DNA of 64,000 bases, taken from UBA940 sp031547885 (GTDB taxonomy: Bacteria; Bacteroidota; Bacteroidia; Bacteroidales; Rikenellaceae). Below, piece after piece: positions 49,693 to 58,809 of the stretch (within the stretch, counting starts at the first letter, position 1; each line of letters starts with the position of its first letter). The notes beneath the pieces were generated by a model. That model was given only the letters and a program-made list of their open reading frames with translations, did not search any database and was not told the DNA's origin. The position numbers and the translations under genes are program-made. The DNA lies in contig JAVBRO010000017.1 in assembly GCA_031547885.1 (NCBI GenBank), positions 1-64,000 of the forward strand. Direction: 5' to 3'.

Positions 49693-49821
49693 ATGGTTAG
49701 GAATGTTGCGAAGATAGTGATTTTTCCGGTTTTCTGTCAACTATTTGCAGCCCGCAGCCTATTTAAAACAATTTGCTTACGAAAAATTGCATGAATATTT
49801 TGAATTCTTGGTAATGTGTCT

Positions 49822-49829
49822 TATTTTTG
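49822..49829 (+). promoter_or_regulatory. -7 box TATTTTTG of glpD
   Basis: TATTTTTG lies 46 bases before the GTG of glpD, within an AT-rich divergent region. Confidence 0.55.
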
Positions 49830-49875
49830 TTGTGAAATGAAAGAAATAAAATTTTGAAACGAAACTCTATTTGCC

Positions 49876-51510
49876 GTGAAAAGGGAAAAAATGCTGGAGA
49901 GGATCTCCGACGAAGATAAGATTTGGGATATGGTGGTCGTAGGGGGCGGCGCAACCGGTCTCGGCGTGGCGGTCGACGCTGCATCGAGGGGTTACAGCGT
50001 GGCGCTTTTCGAGGAGAGCGACTTTGCGAAATCTACCTCGAGCCGCAGCACAAAGCTGGTGCACGGGGGTGTGCGCTATCTGCAGAAGGGCGACGTGATG
50101 CTGGTGCTGGAGGCGCTGCGCGAACGCGGACGCATGAAGGCCAATGCACCACACCTGGTGAAAGACCAGTCGTTCGTTATTTCCAACTACCGCCATTGGG
50201 ACAACGTGCTTTACTTCTGCGGCCTGATGTTCTACAGCGTACTTTCGTTTGGTTTCGGTTACGGCTGGAGCCGTTTCATAGGTAAGAAAAAAGTGATGAA
50301 ATACCTGCCGGTTTCGCAGGCGAAAGGGTTGAAAGGCGGCGTGGTATACCATGACGGGCAGTTCGACGACTCGCGCATGGCCATAAACCTTGCCCAGACA
50401 TGCGTCGAAAAAGGCGGGGTGGTCATCAACCATACCCGCGTGACCGCTGTCACGCACGGGGCGGACGGTAAGGCCGACGGCGTGAAGGTTACAGATCATG
50501 AAACCGGAAAGGAATATACGGTCAGGGCGCGCAGCGTCGTGAACGCTGCCGGCATCTATGTCGACGAGGTTATGGCGATGGACAAGCCCGGACACGAGAA
50601 GATGATAACCCCGAGCCAGGGTGTACACATCGTGCTGGATATGAAGTTCCTGCAGAGCGACTACGCGATCATGGTGCCCAAAACCAGCGACGGCCGCGTG
50701 CTGTTCGCCGTGCCATGGCACGACCATGTGGTGGTGGGTACGACCGACATCGTGCGCCAGATCCCGGAAGCCGAACCCAAACCGCTGAAAGAGGAGATAG
50801 ATTTCATCCTGGGCACCGCCGGACTCTATATGGACCCGGCGCCGACCTATGCCGACATCAAGTCGGTGTTCGCCGGACAGCGCCCCCTCGCTGCACCCAG
50901 AAAAGAGGGCAAAAGCACCAAGGAGCTTTCGCGAGGCCACAAGATCATCGTGTCGGACAACGGTATGGTGACCATCACCGGCGGCAAATGGACATCCTAC
51001 CGCCTGATGGCCGAGGACACTGTGGACAAGGCCATAGAACTCGGGCAGATCGACCTGAAAAAATGTGTCACGAAAAATATGCGCATACACGGCTACCGTC
51101 CGAACCCCGACCTGACAGACCATATGTACGTCTATGGCAGCGACATGGATGCGGTTGCGGCGCTTGCGAAAGAAAAACCCGCACTGGCCGAAAAAATATC
51201 CGCGAAATGCGATTATACGGCCGCCGAAGTAATATGGGCGGTGCGCGAAGAGATGGCCCGTACTGTAGAGGATGTGTTGGCCCGCCGGGTGAGGCTTCTT
51301 TTCATCGACGCCCGCGAAGCCGCGAAGGCCGCACCTGCAGTCGCAGCGCTCATCGCCGCGGAATTGGGTTACGGCAAGGATTGGGAGGCCGAACAGGTCA
51401 GGGCGTTCACGGAACTCGCCGCGAACTACTATGTGGGTGCCGCCTCACCGAAGAAGGCCGCTGCTTCCCGCATTGAAGAACCCGTCGCGATGTACGCCGC
51501 CACGAAATAG
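49876..51510 (+). CDS. glpD: FAD-dependent glycerol-3-phosphate dehydrogenase
   Basis: This 544-residue membrane-associated enzyme oxidises glycerol-3-phosphate to DHAP and passes electrons to quinone. The FAD loop VVVGGGATGLGVAVDAASRG is near the N-terminus. STSSRSTKLVHGGVRYLQKG, VNAAGIYVDEVM and a C-terminal GlpD domain (TITGGKWTSYRLMAEDTVDK) follow. The start is the GTG at 49876 or the ATG at 49891 (MLERISDEDK); the difference is five residues. It forms a locus with a divergent DeoR-family gene and with glpT downstream; glpK and glpF are not here. Confidence 0.94.
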   Translation: MKREKMLERISDEDKIWDMVVVGGGATGLGVAVDAASRGYSVALFEESDFAKSTSSRSTKLVHGGVRYLQKGDVMLVLEALRERGRMKANAPHLVKDQSFVISNYRHWDNVLYFCGLMFYSVLSFGFGYGWSRFIGKKKVMKYLPVSQAKGLKGGVVYHDGQFDDSRMAINLAQTCVEKGGVVINHTRVTAVTHGADGKADGVKVTDHETGKEYTVRARSVVNAAGIYVDEVMAMDKPGHEKMITPSQGVHIVLDMKFLQSDYAIMVPKTSDGRVLFAVPWHDHVVVGTTDIVRQIPEAEPKPLKEEIDFILGTAGLYMDPAPTYADIKSVFAGQRPLAAPRKEGKSTKELSRGHKIIVSDNGMVTITGGKWTSYRLMAEDTVDKAIELGQIDLKKCVTKNMRIHGYRPNPDLTDHMYVYGSDMDAVAALAKEKPALAEKISAKCDYTAAEVIWAVREEMARTVEDVLARRVRLLFIDAREAAKAAPAVAALIAAELGYGKDWEAEQVRAFTELAANYYVGAASPKKAAASRIEEPVAMYAATK

Positions 51511-51525
51511 ACCGTAAAAAAGTAG

Positions 51526-51560
51526 AGTCCGATGCAGTGGATGCCGCATCGGACTTTTTT
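51526..51560 (+). terminator. terminator between glpD and glpT
   Basis: AGTCCGATGC at 51526-51535 pairs with GCATCGGACT at 51546-51555, followed by six T. glpT therefore needs read-through or its own promoter; TATCTTG near 51629 is only a weak match. Confidence 0.8.
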
Positions 51561-51664
51561 GATAAAACTATACGGAACGGTTACGAATCGGATAAGATGG
51601 CGATACCCTTATGTCCGATTCGCGTTAAATCCGTATCTTGCAGAGCTAAAACCCTAAAAACCTC

Positions 51665-53089
51665 ATGGCAGGATTCTTTGACCCGCCTGCAGCTAAACCC
51701 GCGCTGCCGGCCGACAAGATCGATAAAACATACAAACAGATGCGCCTCAGGGTTTTCCTGGGCGCATTCATCGGATATGCCGCCTACTATCTGGTCCGCA
51801 AGAATCTTTCGCTGGCCGCTCCCGGAATGATCGAAGAAGGGCTGCTCACGAAAGCCGGGGTCGGTTACGCGGGCGCCGCCATCTCGATAGCCTACGCCTT
51901 CAGCAAATTCATAATGGGCAGTATCTCGGACCGTTCCGACGCGCGCAAGTTCCTGGTCATAGGGCTGGTGCTGGCGTCGGCCGTGATGATCCTCACGGGC
52001 TTTCTGCCGTACAGTCCGGCCAACCAGACGATCAACGTGTGGATAATGTTCGCTATGATGCTCGGCGTTGGGTGGATATCCGGCATGGGTTGGCCCCCGT
52101 GCGGGCGCGTTATGGTTTACTGGTTCTCGCAAAAGGAGCGCAGTTTCAAGATGTCGGTGTGGAACACTTCGCACACTGTCGGAAGCGGTACTCTCGGACT
52201 GATAGTTACAGCCGGCGTGGCGATCTTCGCCGTGATGGGGGTCGGACAGACGTGGCGCGCCGCGTTCATCTTCCCGGCTGTGGTCGCAATGGCGCTGGCT
52301 CTGTTCTGCTGGTGGGCGATCCGTGACACTCCGGCCTCGTGCGGGCTTCCTGCCGTCGGCGATTGGCGGGGCGACCATTCGGGTGTCAAATCGAAGAAAG
52401 GCGAGGAGAAAAAGATACCTTTCAAGACGCTTTTCGTCGAGTATGTTTTCAAGAACAAACTGTTGTGGCTGATCGCCATAGCCAATGCTTTCGTCTACCT
52501 CGTGCGCTACGGCGTGGGAGACTGGGCGCCGACCTATCTGCAGGAGATGGATATCATGACCCCTGCGCAAAGCAACCTCGCGTTTGCGATCCACAACTAC
52601 GCCGGTGTCCCGGGGACGATCGTCTGCGGATGGATCTCGGCGCGCTTCTTCAAGGGGCGCACGGCTCCCCCGAACGTGATATACATGGTGTTGGTACTGC
52701 TGGGGATACTGCTCTATTGGCAGGCGGCTCCGGTTGCCGGAGGGCTTGTTTCGGTCTTCGGGGGCGACATCGCCGCCGCGACCCGCGGAATGGTTTACAC
52801 GGCGCTGATAATCATAGGCTTTTGTATCTACGGCCCGGTCGCCCTGATCGGTATCCAGGCGGTCAACCTTGTCCCGAAGAATGCTGCCGGTACTGCTGCC
52901 GGATTTGTGGGCCTGTCGGGTTACCTGTTGGGCGACGCCCTATTGGCTAAAGCCGTGATGGGCAAGATGTCGGATTCGGCCGGCTGGGGCTGGGGAGCCA
53001 CTTTCTGGCTGCTGGCTGCCGCCAGCGTGCTTGCCGCGATTCTGTGCGCAACCACATGGCGCCGTGAAAAACAACTGACCGAACATTAA
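51665..53089 (+). CDS. glpT: glycerol-3-phosphate:phosphate antiporter GlpT
   Basis: This 474-residue MFS transporter of the organophosphate:phosphate antiporter family has about twelve helices. YAAYYLVRKNLSLAAPGM carries the phosphate-binding Arg of helix 1, and GMGWPPCGRVMVYWFSQKER is the OPA-family signature between helices 4 and 5. A second basic site is present near YLVRYGVGDWAPTYL (helix 7). It imports glycerol-3-phosphate for GlpD in exchange for phosphate. The neighbouring pst genes on the other strand may relate to phosphate balance, but convergence alone proves nothing. Confidence 0.93.
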   Translation: MAGFFDPPAAKPALPADKIDKTYKQMRLRVFLGAFIGYAAYYLVRKNLSLAAPGMIEEGLLTKAGVGYAGAAISIAYAFSKFIMGSISDRSDARKFLVIGLVLASAVMILTGFLPYSPANQTINVWIMFAMMLGVGWISGMGWPPCGRVMVYWFSQKERSFKMSVWNTSHTVGSGTLGLIVTAGVAIFAVMGVGQTWRAAFIFPAVVAMALALFCWWAIRDTPASCGLPAVGDWRGDHSGVKSKKGEEKKIPFKTLFVEYVFKNKLLWLIAIANAFVYLVRYGVGDWAPTYLQEMDIMTPAQSNLAFAIHNYAGVPGTIVCGWISARFFKGRTAPPNVIYMVLVLLGILLYWQAAPVAGGLVSVFGGDIAAATRGMVYTALIIIGFCIYGPVALIGIQAVNLVPKNAAGTAAGFVGLSGYLLGDALLAKAVMGKMSDSAGWGWGATFWLLAAASVLAAILCATTWRREKQLTEH

Positions 53090-53091
53090 TT

Positions 53092-53159
53092 TGAGGATTT
53101 GAAGATTTGAGGATTTGAAAATGAAACTAATTTCCAAATTTCTAAATTTTCAAATTTTT
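53092..53159. repeat. GAGGATTTGAA-type inverted array
   Basis: GAGGATTTGAAGATTTGAGG on the left with an 8-base period and TTTCCAAATTTCTAAATTTT plus TCAAATTTT on the right, partly complementary. It separates glpT and the tetR gene, and its right end overlaps the tetR stop. Confidence 0.6.
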
Positions 53160-53776
53160 TCTGGCCGCAGGGCGTGGAGCACGAATTGGATATTGCTCTC
53201 CTTGCGCTCTTTCAGCATGTCGGTGATCGACTCTTCGTTCCACATAAGCGCCGAATTATAGACTATCGTGCCCGCCTTGAAACTCATGGTGTTGAGCGCC
53301 GCCATGTTGAGCAGCAGGTCGAGGGTTTCGATGGGCCTCACCGCGCCCCGGGCGATCTCCGCCTGCAGCAGCCGGTCGAGAGCCAGGTACATGCCCTCCA
53401 CTTTCGGGATTATGAAATTCATGAACGAATCCCTGTTCACCTGGCTCGATATGGACTCGTTGTAGACGAAATTCATGAGCTGCGGATTGGCCGCCAGCAG
53501 TTCGAACTGCGACTCCATGATGCTTCGGATCACCTCTTCGAACGGCGCGTCGGTCCTGAATACCGGTATGAACAGTTCGGCGGTCTTTTCGAGCTTTCTC
53601 TGGAAAACGACGTTGAAAAGGTTCTCCTTGGTCCGGAAGTAGTAGTGCAGCATTGCGTGCGTGACCCCGGCCCTTTCTGCGATGGCGGTGGTCTTCGCGC
53701 TGTGATACCCCTTCTCCAGGAATTCGGCTTCCGCGGCCTCGAGTATCAGTTGTTCGTTGCTTGTTTCAGCTTTCAT
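53150..53776 (-). CDS. TetR-family regulator
   Basis: This 208-residue regulator has an N-terminal HTH (FLEKGYHSAKTTAIAERAGV, THAMLHYYFRTKENLFNVVF) and a C-terminal helical ligand domain that I cannot link to a ligand class. It starts 25 bases after the pstB stop on the same strand, where phoU often stands in other bacteria. It may be the last gene of the pst operon or an independent gene. Typical Bacteroidetes TetR regulators of this kind often control efflux or lipid genes. Confidence 0.88.
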   Translation of the reverse strand: MKAETSNEQLILEAAEAEFLEKGYHSAKTTAIAERAGVTHAMLHYYFRTKENLFNVVFQRKLEKTAELFIPVFRTDAPFEEVIRSIMESQFELLAANPQLMNFVYNESISSQVNRDSFMNFIIPKVEGMYLALDRLLQAEIARGAVRPIETLDLLLNMAALNTMSFKAGTIVYNSALMWNEESITDMLKERKESNIQFVLHALRPEKI

Positions 53777-53801
53777 ATCGGGTCTGTTTTTAAACGGGCT
53801 C

Positions 53802-54671
53802 TTAGCTGAAAGCTCCCGAAAGGTATTTTTTTGTCAGTTCGTGCTGCGGGTCGTTGAACACCTGTTCTGCGGGGCCCGATTCGATCACTTCGCCCAGGTA
53901 CATGAACACCACATGGTCGGCGATTCGCCGCGCCTGGCGCAGGGTGTGGGTCACCATGATGATCGAATAGTTGCGCTTGAGTCGTACGAACAGTTCCTCG
54001 ATGTTCTTGCTCGAGATGGGGTCGAGCGAACTGGTGGCTTCGTCGGCGAGTATGAACTGCGGTTCGACGGCGAGGCTCCGGGCGAGGCACAGACGTTGCT
54101 GCTGCCCGATCGAGAGTTTCGACGCGGGGCTTTTGAGCCTGTCCTTCACTTCGTCCCACAGCCCGACCGCTTCGAGGTAGTATTTCACTATCATGCGGAG
54201 TTTCCGCTTGTTGGTGATGCCGTGGATGCGGCAGCCGTAGGCGATGTTCTCGAAGATCGACATGGGCAGCGGACAAGGTTTCTGCGACACCAGGCCGATG
54301 CGCCGGCGCAGTTCGGTGACGTTGTTGCCACTCCCGATAATGTCTTCCGTGCCGAGTATGATCTTTCCCTCGATGCGGGACCCCTCGACCGAGTCGGTCA
54401 GGCGGTTCATGGTTTTGAGCAGGGTGGTCTTGCCGCATCCCGACGGTCCGATGATGCAGGTTATCTTTCGTTCGGGCAGGACAAGGTTCACGTCTTTCAG
54501 GATATGGTTGTTCTTGATATGCACGTGGAGTCCCTGCACCTCCATCCCGGAGCCTTCTGCCGCATGGACGAATTTGTGGTCGGGGCGGAAGAATTTTTTC
54601 GTCCGGCCTACGGTTTCCGCGCCGGCGTACCTGCCTGCCTCGCCTGTAATGGATGTGAAAAATCTTTTCAT
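53802..54671 (-). CDS. pstB: phosphate ABC transporter ATPase PstB
   Basis: This 289-residue ATPase has Walker A IGPSGCGKTTLLKTMNRLTD, with the PstB-specific KTMNRL continuation, the signature LSIGQQQRLCLARSLA, Walker B FILADEATSSLDPISS and VTHTLRQARRIADH. An N-terminal stretch of about 40 residues precedes the family start (GMEVQGLHVHIKNNHILKDV), so an internal start at Met43 is possible. The signature has Ile for the usual Gly. The ATG overlaps the pstA stop (TAATG), so the two are translationally coupled. Confidence 0.93.
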   Translation of the reverse strand: MKRFFTSITGEAGRYAGAETVGRTKKFFRPDHKFVHAAEGSGMEVQGLHVHIKNNHILKDVNLVLPERKITCIIGPSGCGKTTLLKTMNRLTDSVEGSRIEGKIILGTEDIIGSGNNVTELRRRIGLVSQKPCPLPMSIFENIAYGCRIHGITNKRKLRMIVKYYLEAVGLWDEVKDRLKSPASKLSIGQQQRLCLARSLAVEPQFILADEATSSLDPISSKNIEELFVRLKRNYSIIMVTHTLRQARRIADHVVFMYLGEVIESGPAEQVFNDPQHELTKKYLSGAFS

Positions 54672-55522
54672 TACTTCAGCTTATTTCTTGAAACCCAGTT
54701 TGTTATCAATCTGCCGCCGATGCTCAGTATGAGTACTATCACGGTTAGCACCAGTGCGGCGGCGTATGCCCTGTCCTGCACCTCTTTGACGGGGCTGCTC
54801 ATCTGGAAGAATACGGCCAGCGGAAGCGTCGCCGCGGGCTGCGACAGCGAAGTCGGGATGCTGTCTGTATATCCGGCCGTGAACATAACCCCTGCCGCAT
54901 CGCCGATCGCGCGCCCTATCGAGAGCAGAGTTGCGGTCGCGATCCCGGGGGCTATCTGGCGCAGCACGACCTTGATCGTCTCGAACCGCGTCGCGCCCAG
55001 AGAATATGCCGTGTCGAGTATCTCGCGCGGGAACTGCCGCGCCGCCTCGTCCATCGAGCGTATGAAAATGGGGATGATGAGCAGCGTCACGACGATGATG
55101 CCGCCGCCGAGCGAGGCTCTTATTCCCAGGTAGATCATCAGGGCGAACCCGAACGCGCCGTAGACGATCGACGGGATTCCGAACAGCACGTCGTAGGCCA
55201 GGCGCGCGGTGTAGCCGAATTTCGAGCCCTTTTTCAGGTAGACGTTGAGGTAGAAGACCACCGGTATGCTTACCGCGAGTCCCAGTATCGTCGCGGCGCC
55301 CACGATGTATATCGAACCCACGATGGCATTGAGGAACCCGCCTTCCTTGCCGATGTAGAACCCGCCGCCGGGCAGTTTCGAGATCATATCCCAGCTCATC
55401 GCGCCCCATCCCTTGCTGACGATGGTCCACAGGATGCTCGCCACCACGAACACGACTATGAAGGTGCAGAAGTACATCAGCCCCTTGAAGATCCCCTCCT
55501 CTATGAATTTCCCTTTTCTCAT
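54671..55522 (-). CDS. pstA: phosphate ABC transporter permease PstA
   Basis: This 283-residue inner-membrane subunit has six helices. GGGFYIGKEGGFLNAIVGSI is close to the PstA start region, and YSLGATRFETIKVVLRQIAP is the coupling loop that contacts PstB. FGIPSIVYGAFGFALM is conserved in PstA/PstC. It forms the channel with PstC. Its start overlaps the pstC stop and its stop overlaps the pstB start, as expected for strict stoichiometry. Confidence 0.94.
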   Translation of the reverse strand: MRKGKFIEEGIFKGLMYFCTFIVVFVVASILWTIVSKGWGAMSWDMISKLPGGGFYIGKEGGFLNAIVGSIYIVGAATILGLAVSIPVVFYLNVYLKKGSKFGYTARLAYDVLFGIPSIVYGAFGFALMIYLGIRASLGGGIIVVTLLIIPIFIRSMDEAARQFPREILDTAYSLGATRFETIKVVLRQIAPGIATATLLSIGRAIGDAAGVMFTAGYTDSIPTSLSQPAATLPLAVFFQMSSPVKEVQDRAYAAALVLTVIVLILSIGGRLITNWVSRNKLK

Positions 55523-56418
55523 CAGGCGAATTTTTTGTCGATCCGGTAGAGTATGATCCGGGATACGAGGTTAAACAGCAGTATGACGACGAAAAGTATC
55601 AGCGCGGCGAACATCAGCGCGGCCTCGTAGTTGGGCAGCGACAGCATTTCGCCGTAGTTGTTGGCGATCAGTGCCGGGATGGGGTAGGCTGCGTCGAAAA
55701 GCGAATGGGGTATCTGGGCGATGTTTCCGCACACCATCAGCACGGCGATCGTCTCGCCGAAGGCTCTCGAAACCGCCAGCACCACCGCCGCAAGGATCCC
55801 GGGCGTGGTCTTACGCAGCACCACCTTCTTAACGGTCTGCCACTTGGTCGCCCCGAGCGACACCGAACTTTCGCGCAGATTGTCGGGCACCGTCGAGAAT
55901 ATCTCGATGAAGAGGCTCACCAGCAGCGGCAGTATCATCACCCCAAGCACGATACCCCCGGCCAGCACGGTGTATCCGGTCGAGAACTCCACGAAGTGCG
56001 GCGCGAGTTTTTCCGAGATCCACGGCACGATGAGCAGCGCCCCCCACACCCCGTAGATCACCGAAGGCAGCCCCGCGAGAATGTCGAGCGCGGGGAATAT
56101 GAATTTTTTCACCCTCGGCCTGCCGTATTCCACCAGCCAGATGGCCGTCAGCAGCGACACCGGCAGCGCCAGGACTATCGCTATGGCGGTCACATAAAGA
56201 GTCCCCATCAGGAAAGGCAGGAAACCGAACTCCCCTTTCAGGGGCTTCCAGTTGGCCGAGCCGAGCAGTTCCCCGAGGGTGTGCTCCTCGAAGATCGGGG
56301 CGGATTTCACATAGAGCCCCACGGCCATCGCCACCACCAACAGCAGCGAAGCCAGGGTCAGTATGAACATCACACCCCCTGCAGTCTTATCTTTCCATAT
56401 GCGGAACCTGGTCGTCAT
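55522..56418 (-). CDS. pstC: phosphate ABC transporter permease PstC
   Basis: This 298-residue inner-membrane subunit has about six helices, a periplasmic loop after helix 1 (EHTLGELLGSANWKP), LAGLPSVIYGVWGALLIVPW, and the coupling loop SVSLGATKWQTVKKVVLRKT. FGETIAVLMVCGN near the end is typical of PstC. It pairs with PstA. An AT-rich repeat of 100 bases lies between it and pstS, so the gap may hold an attenuating or stabilising RNA structure. Confidence 0.94.
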   Translation of the reverse strand: MTTRFRIWKDKTAGGVMFILTLASLLLVVAMAVGLYVKSAPIFEEHTLGELLGSANWKPLKGEFGFLPFLMGTLYVTAIAIVLALPVSLLTAIWLVEYGRPRVKKFIFPALDILAGLPSVIYGVWGALLIVPWISEKLAPHFVEFSTGYTVLAGGIVLGVMILPLLVSLFIEIFSTVPDNLRESSVSLGATKWQTVKKVVLRKTTPGILAAVVLAVSRAFGETIAVLMVCGNIAQIPHSLFDAAYPIPALIANNYGEMLSLPNYEAALMFAALILFVVILLFNLVSRIILYRIDKKFA

Positions 56419-56517
56419 ATTAATTTGAAGATTTAAAGATTTGAAGATTTGAAAATGCGGATGGATTCGTTATTTAATTTTCAAATTTCCACATCTCCAA
56501 ATTTCCAAATCTTCAGT
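56417..56517. repeat. GATTTGAA/TTTCAAAT inverted array between pstS and pstC
   Basis: TTGAAGATTTAAAGATTTGA on the left and TTTTCAAATTTCCACATCTC plus CAAATTTCCAAATCTTCA on the right are largely complementary and repeat with a period of 7-9. Loop bases lie near 56455-56475. Confidence 0.6.
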
Positions 56518-57510
56518 TTATTCTGCGGACTCTTCTTTTTCTTCAGGCTCCTCGACGCCCAGCAACTTCAGCCCCTTGTCGAGTTTCTCTTTCGCCAGGG
56601 CGATGTAGCCGGTCGGAACATTGTACTGCTGCCCGTCGGTCAGGATGAACTTCAGGAACTCCACGACAGCCTCGTTCTTCGGGATGCCGTTCGTGACCAT
56701 ATAGAGGTCGCGCGCGGGAGGCGAGGGGTATTTGTCGGCGGCAATGGCCTCGATTATATGGTCTTTGGTGTCATAGAACGCCTCTTCGGGGTCGATCTGC
56801 CCGTTCCCGTTCACGTCGAGCGGCAATATTAATATGCCAGGATTTGGCAGACGTGTATTTTCATCGTAGGCATACGAAAGGTTATTGAAGCCGATGCCCA
56901 GCTTGTCCCTCTGCACGGCCTGTGCAAGTCCCGGATCGCCGAAAACGGCCGTTCCGCCGAGGTCTTCCTGCTTGCCGTCCATCCACAGCGCCCATGTCTC
57001 GGCGGCTCCGCAGGCGTCCGAACGGGTGTATAGATGGATGGGGCTTTTATCGTTCGTACCGGCAACCTCTCCCCATGTCTTGTATTTCCCCGTCATCCAC
57101 AGGGCGATGGCATCCTCGCGCGTGAGCCCGCTTTTAAGCAGGTCGGCCAGGATCGGGTTCTCCGAGCTGATTGTCGGGACCACGGCGTCCTTGGCGACAG
57201 CGAAAGGCATGGCTCCCTTTTCAAGTTCGGGCGGGTAGACCTCGCGAGACACCATGCCCAGGTCAGCCACGTTTGCCAGCACGTCGGTCATGCCTTTACC
57301 TGCGCCCCCGGCCGAAATGTCGATGCGCACGTGGGGGTGCAGCAGCCGGAACTCCTCGGCCCATTTGACCGCGAGAGGATAGAGCGCAAAGGCTCCCGAG
57401 ATCGTTATTTCACCGCTGAGTTCGCCCTCTTTGGCCTTTTGGCGGTTGCCGCACGCGACGATCGAAAGCGCGACGGCCAGAATGGAAACAGATACAAATA
57501 GCTTTTTCAT
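56518..57510 (-). CDS. pstS: phosphate-binding lipoprotein PstS
   Basis: This 330-residue periplasmic phosphate receptor has the lipobox SIVAC (Cys20). EITISGAFALYPLAVKWAEE and DISAGGAGKGMTDVLANVAD are the phosphate-site loops of PstS, and TRSDACGAAETWALWM is the third. The C-terminus is acidic (EEPEEKEESAE). It is the first of the pst genes and stands downstream of the porin with 230 bases between. Confidence 0.93.
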   Translation of the reverse strand: MKKLFVSVSILAVALSIVACGNRQKAKEGELSGEITISGAFALYPLAVKWAEEFRLLHPHVRIDISAGGAGKGMTDVLANVADLGMVSREVYPPELEKGAMPFAVAKDAVVPTISSENPILADLLKSGLTREDAIALWMTGKYKTWGEVAGTNDKSPIHLYTRSDACGAAETWALWMDGKQEDLGGTAVFGDPGLAQAVQRDKLGIGFNNLSYAYDENTRLPNPGILILPLDVNGNGQIDPEEAFYDTKDHIIEAIAADKYPSPPARDLYMVTNGIPKNEAVVEFLKFILTDGQQYNVPTGYIALAKEKLDKGLKLLGVEEPEEKEESAE

Positions 57511-57594
57511 AATCCGTTTATTTTAAATATCTGAGTTTTGCGTAAGCGAAACGAAAATCCATTGAGGAGCAGCCGCTTCGAGGCTGCGACAAAG

Positions 57595-57742
57595 CCCTCC
57601 CCTCGAGGGGAGGGTTTGGGAGGGGTAGTCGTAATAATGCGGCTTTGAAAAAGCCGCTAACGTGGGTTTTGGATAAGCTTTTATAGTCATAACATCACAA
57701 ATTACAATAAGATAACATAAATTTTTATCCAAAACCCACGTT
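57595..57742. repeat. composite of three hairpins upstream of pstS
   Basis: CCCTCCCCTCGAGGGGAGGG is a near-perfect palindrome at ~57597-57616. GCGGCTTT-GAA-AAAGCCGC follows at 57639-57657. AACGTGGGTTTTGGATAA at 57659-57676 pairs perfectly with its complement at 57725-57742, and this right arm contains the porin stop codon. The composite separates the porin from pstS; it could terminate the upstream transcript. Confidence 0.7.
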
Positions 57743-58796
57743 AAAATATTCCGAAGACCTGTGTGCCCACGTAGTTGTAATCCTTCGCCCCCGGAGAAGT
57801 CCTGTATGAATAATTGAGCTGAAGCCTGCAATATTTGATCGGTACGTAGGTGACGCCCATGGTGAAATAGTTCCAGCGCGTGCCCTTGTTCGTCAGGTCG
57901 CTCTGCCAGTAGTCGTATTTCACGACGGGCTGCACCTTGCCGCAGATCATGTATCCGAGGACCGCGTAAGCGCCCTGGCTGTGCAGCGGTCCGGTCTTGC
58001 CCCAGATGTATTCGCCGCGTGCGAGCCATCTTCCGTCGTCGTATTTCACGCCGCCGCCCGAACGTATCCTGCGGAAATTGCCTCCCACGACCTCGCCGTT
58101 CACTACCGCCTGCCTGTACCCCCAGCCGTTGTGGTGGTAGACGGCCAACGAGAGAGGTTTGATCGGGTTTATGGTCAGCATTCCGACAAAATCCTTCTGT
58201 TTGTTGTTGTCCACGCGGTTGATGCCCGCGCCGTTGAACACGCCCGCCGCCCAGTTGATGATGCTGAACCCGTTCCTTTTCAGGAAATTCCCGTTGAAGC
58301 TCAGGCCGATGTCGCGCCCGTTGGCCGCAATGTCCGAAACGTCTGCGTAGCCGGCCAGTCCCGTGATGACCAGCGAATTGTCCATCGTCTCGAGGGTAGT
58401 CGGACTATACGGGTTCTCGAGCGAGAAGGGCGTCTTGAACTGTCCGACCTGCATGCCCGCATAGTCGCATATTTTCCACGTGACATATGCGTCGAGTATC
58501 TTCGGGGTGCCGGCGAACTCCACCTGCAGGCGGTAGCCCACCTTGCTGCCGATATCTCCTTTTACATCGAGCCTGGCCCGGCGCACGTCGAAACTGTTGG
58601 CTTCGGTCTGGCCGTTGTACTGGTAGCGCAGATTGACGAAACCCGAGATCGACGGAAGTTTCGAAACTATCTTTTCCAGTTTCGAGACCCGTTCCGCTGT
58701 CTTGTCGGGTTCAGTTACGGCCACGGCGTCCTGTGCATGTGCGCGGACACACAACACCGAAACAAGTATCATCGAAATAAAAAGCGCCCTTTTCAT
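57741..58796 (-). CDS. OprO/OprP-type outer-membrane porin
   Basis: This 351-residue exported beta-barrel has a signal peptide (MKRALFISMILVSVLCVRAHA), a short coiled-coil-like start (TAERVSKLEKIVSKLPSI), and porin strands such as VNLRYQYNG, FDVRRARLDVKGDIGSKVGY and GQFKTPFSLENPYSPTTLE, the phosphate-selective porin O/P signature. Position between the sulfotransferase (13-base gap) and pstS suggests uptake of phosphate, but sulfate or another anion would also fit. Confidence 0.9.
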   Translation of the reverse strand: MKRALFISMILVSVLCVRAHAQDAVAVTEPDKTAERVSKLEKIVSKLPSISGFVNLRYQYNGQTEANSFDVRRARLDVKGDIGSKVGYRLQVEFAGTPKILDAYVTWKICDYAGMQVGQFKTPFSLENPYSPTTLETMDNSLVITGLAGYADVSDIAANGRDIGLSFNGNFLKRNGFSIINWAAGVFNGAGINRVDNNKQKDFVGMLTINPIKPLSLAVYHHNGWGYRQAVVNGEVVGGNFRRIRSGGGVKYDDGRWLARGEYIWGKTGPLHSQGAYAVLGYMICGKVQPVVKYDYWQSDLTNKGTRWNYFTMGVTYVPIKYCRLQLNYSYRTSPGAKDYNYVGTQVFGIF

Positions 58797-58809
58797 CGTG
58801 TTTCCGGTT

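Noticed and set aside
57511..57740. E. coli-type Pho box before pstS
   Set aside because: No pair of CTGTCAT-like 7-mers with 11-base spacing could be found; only hairpins are visible.
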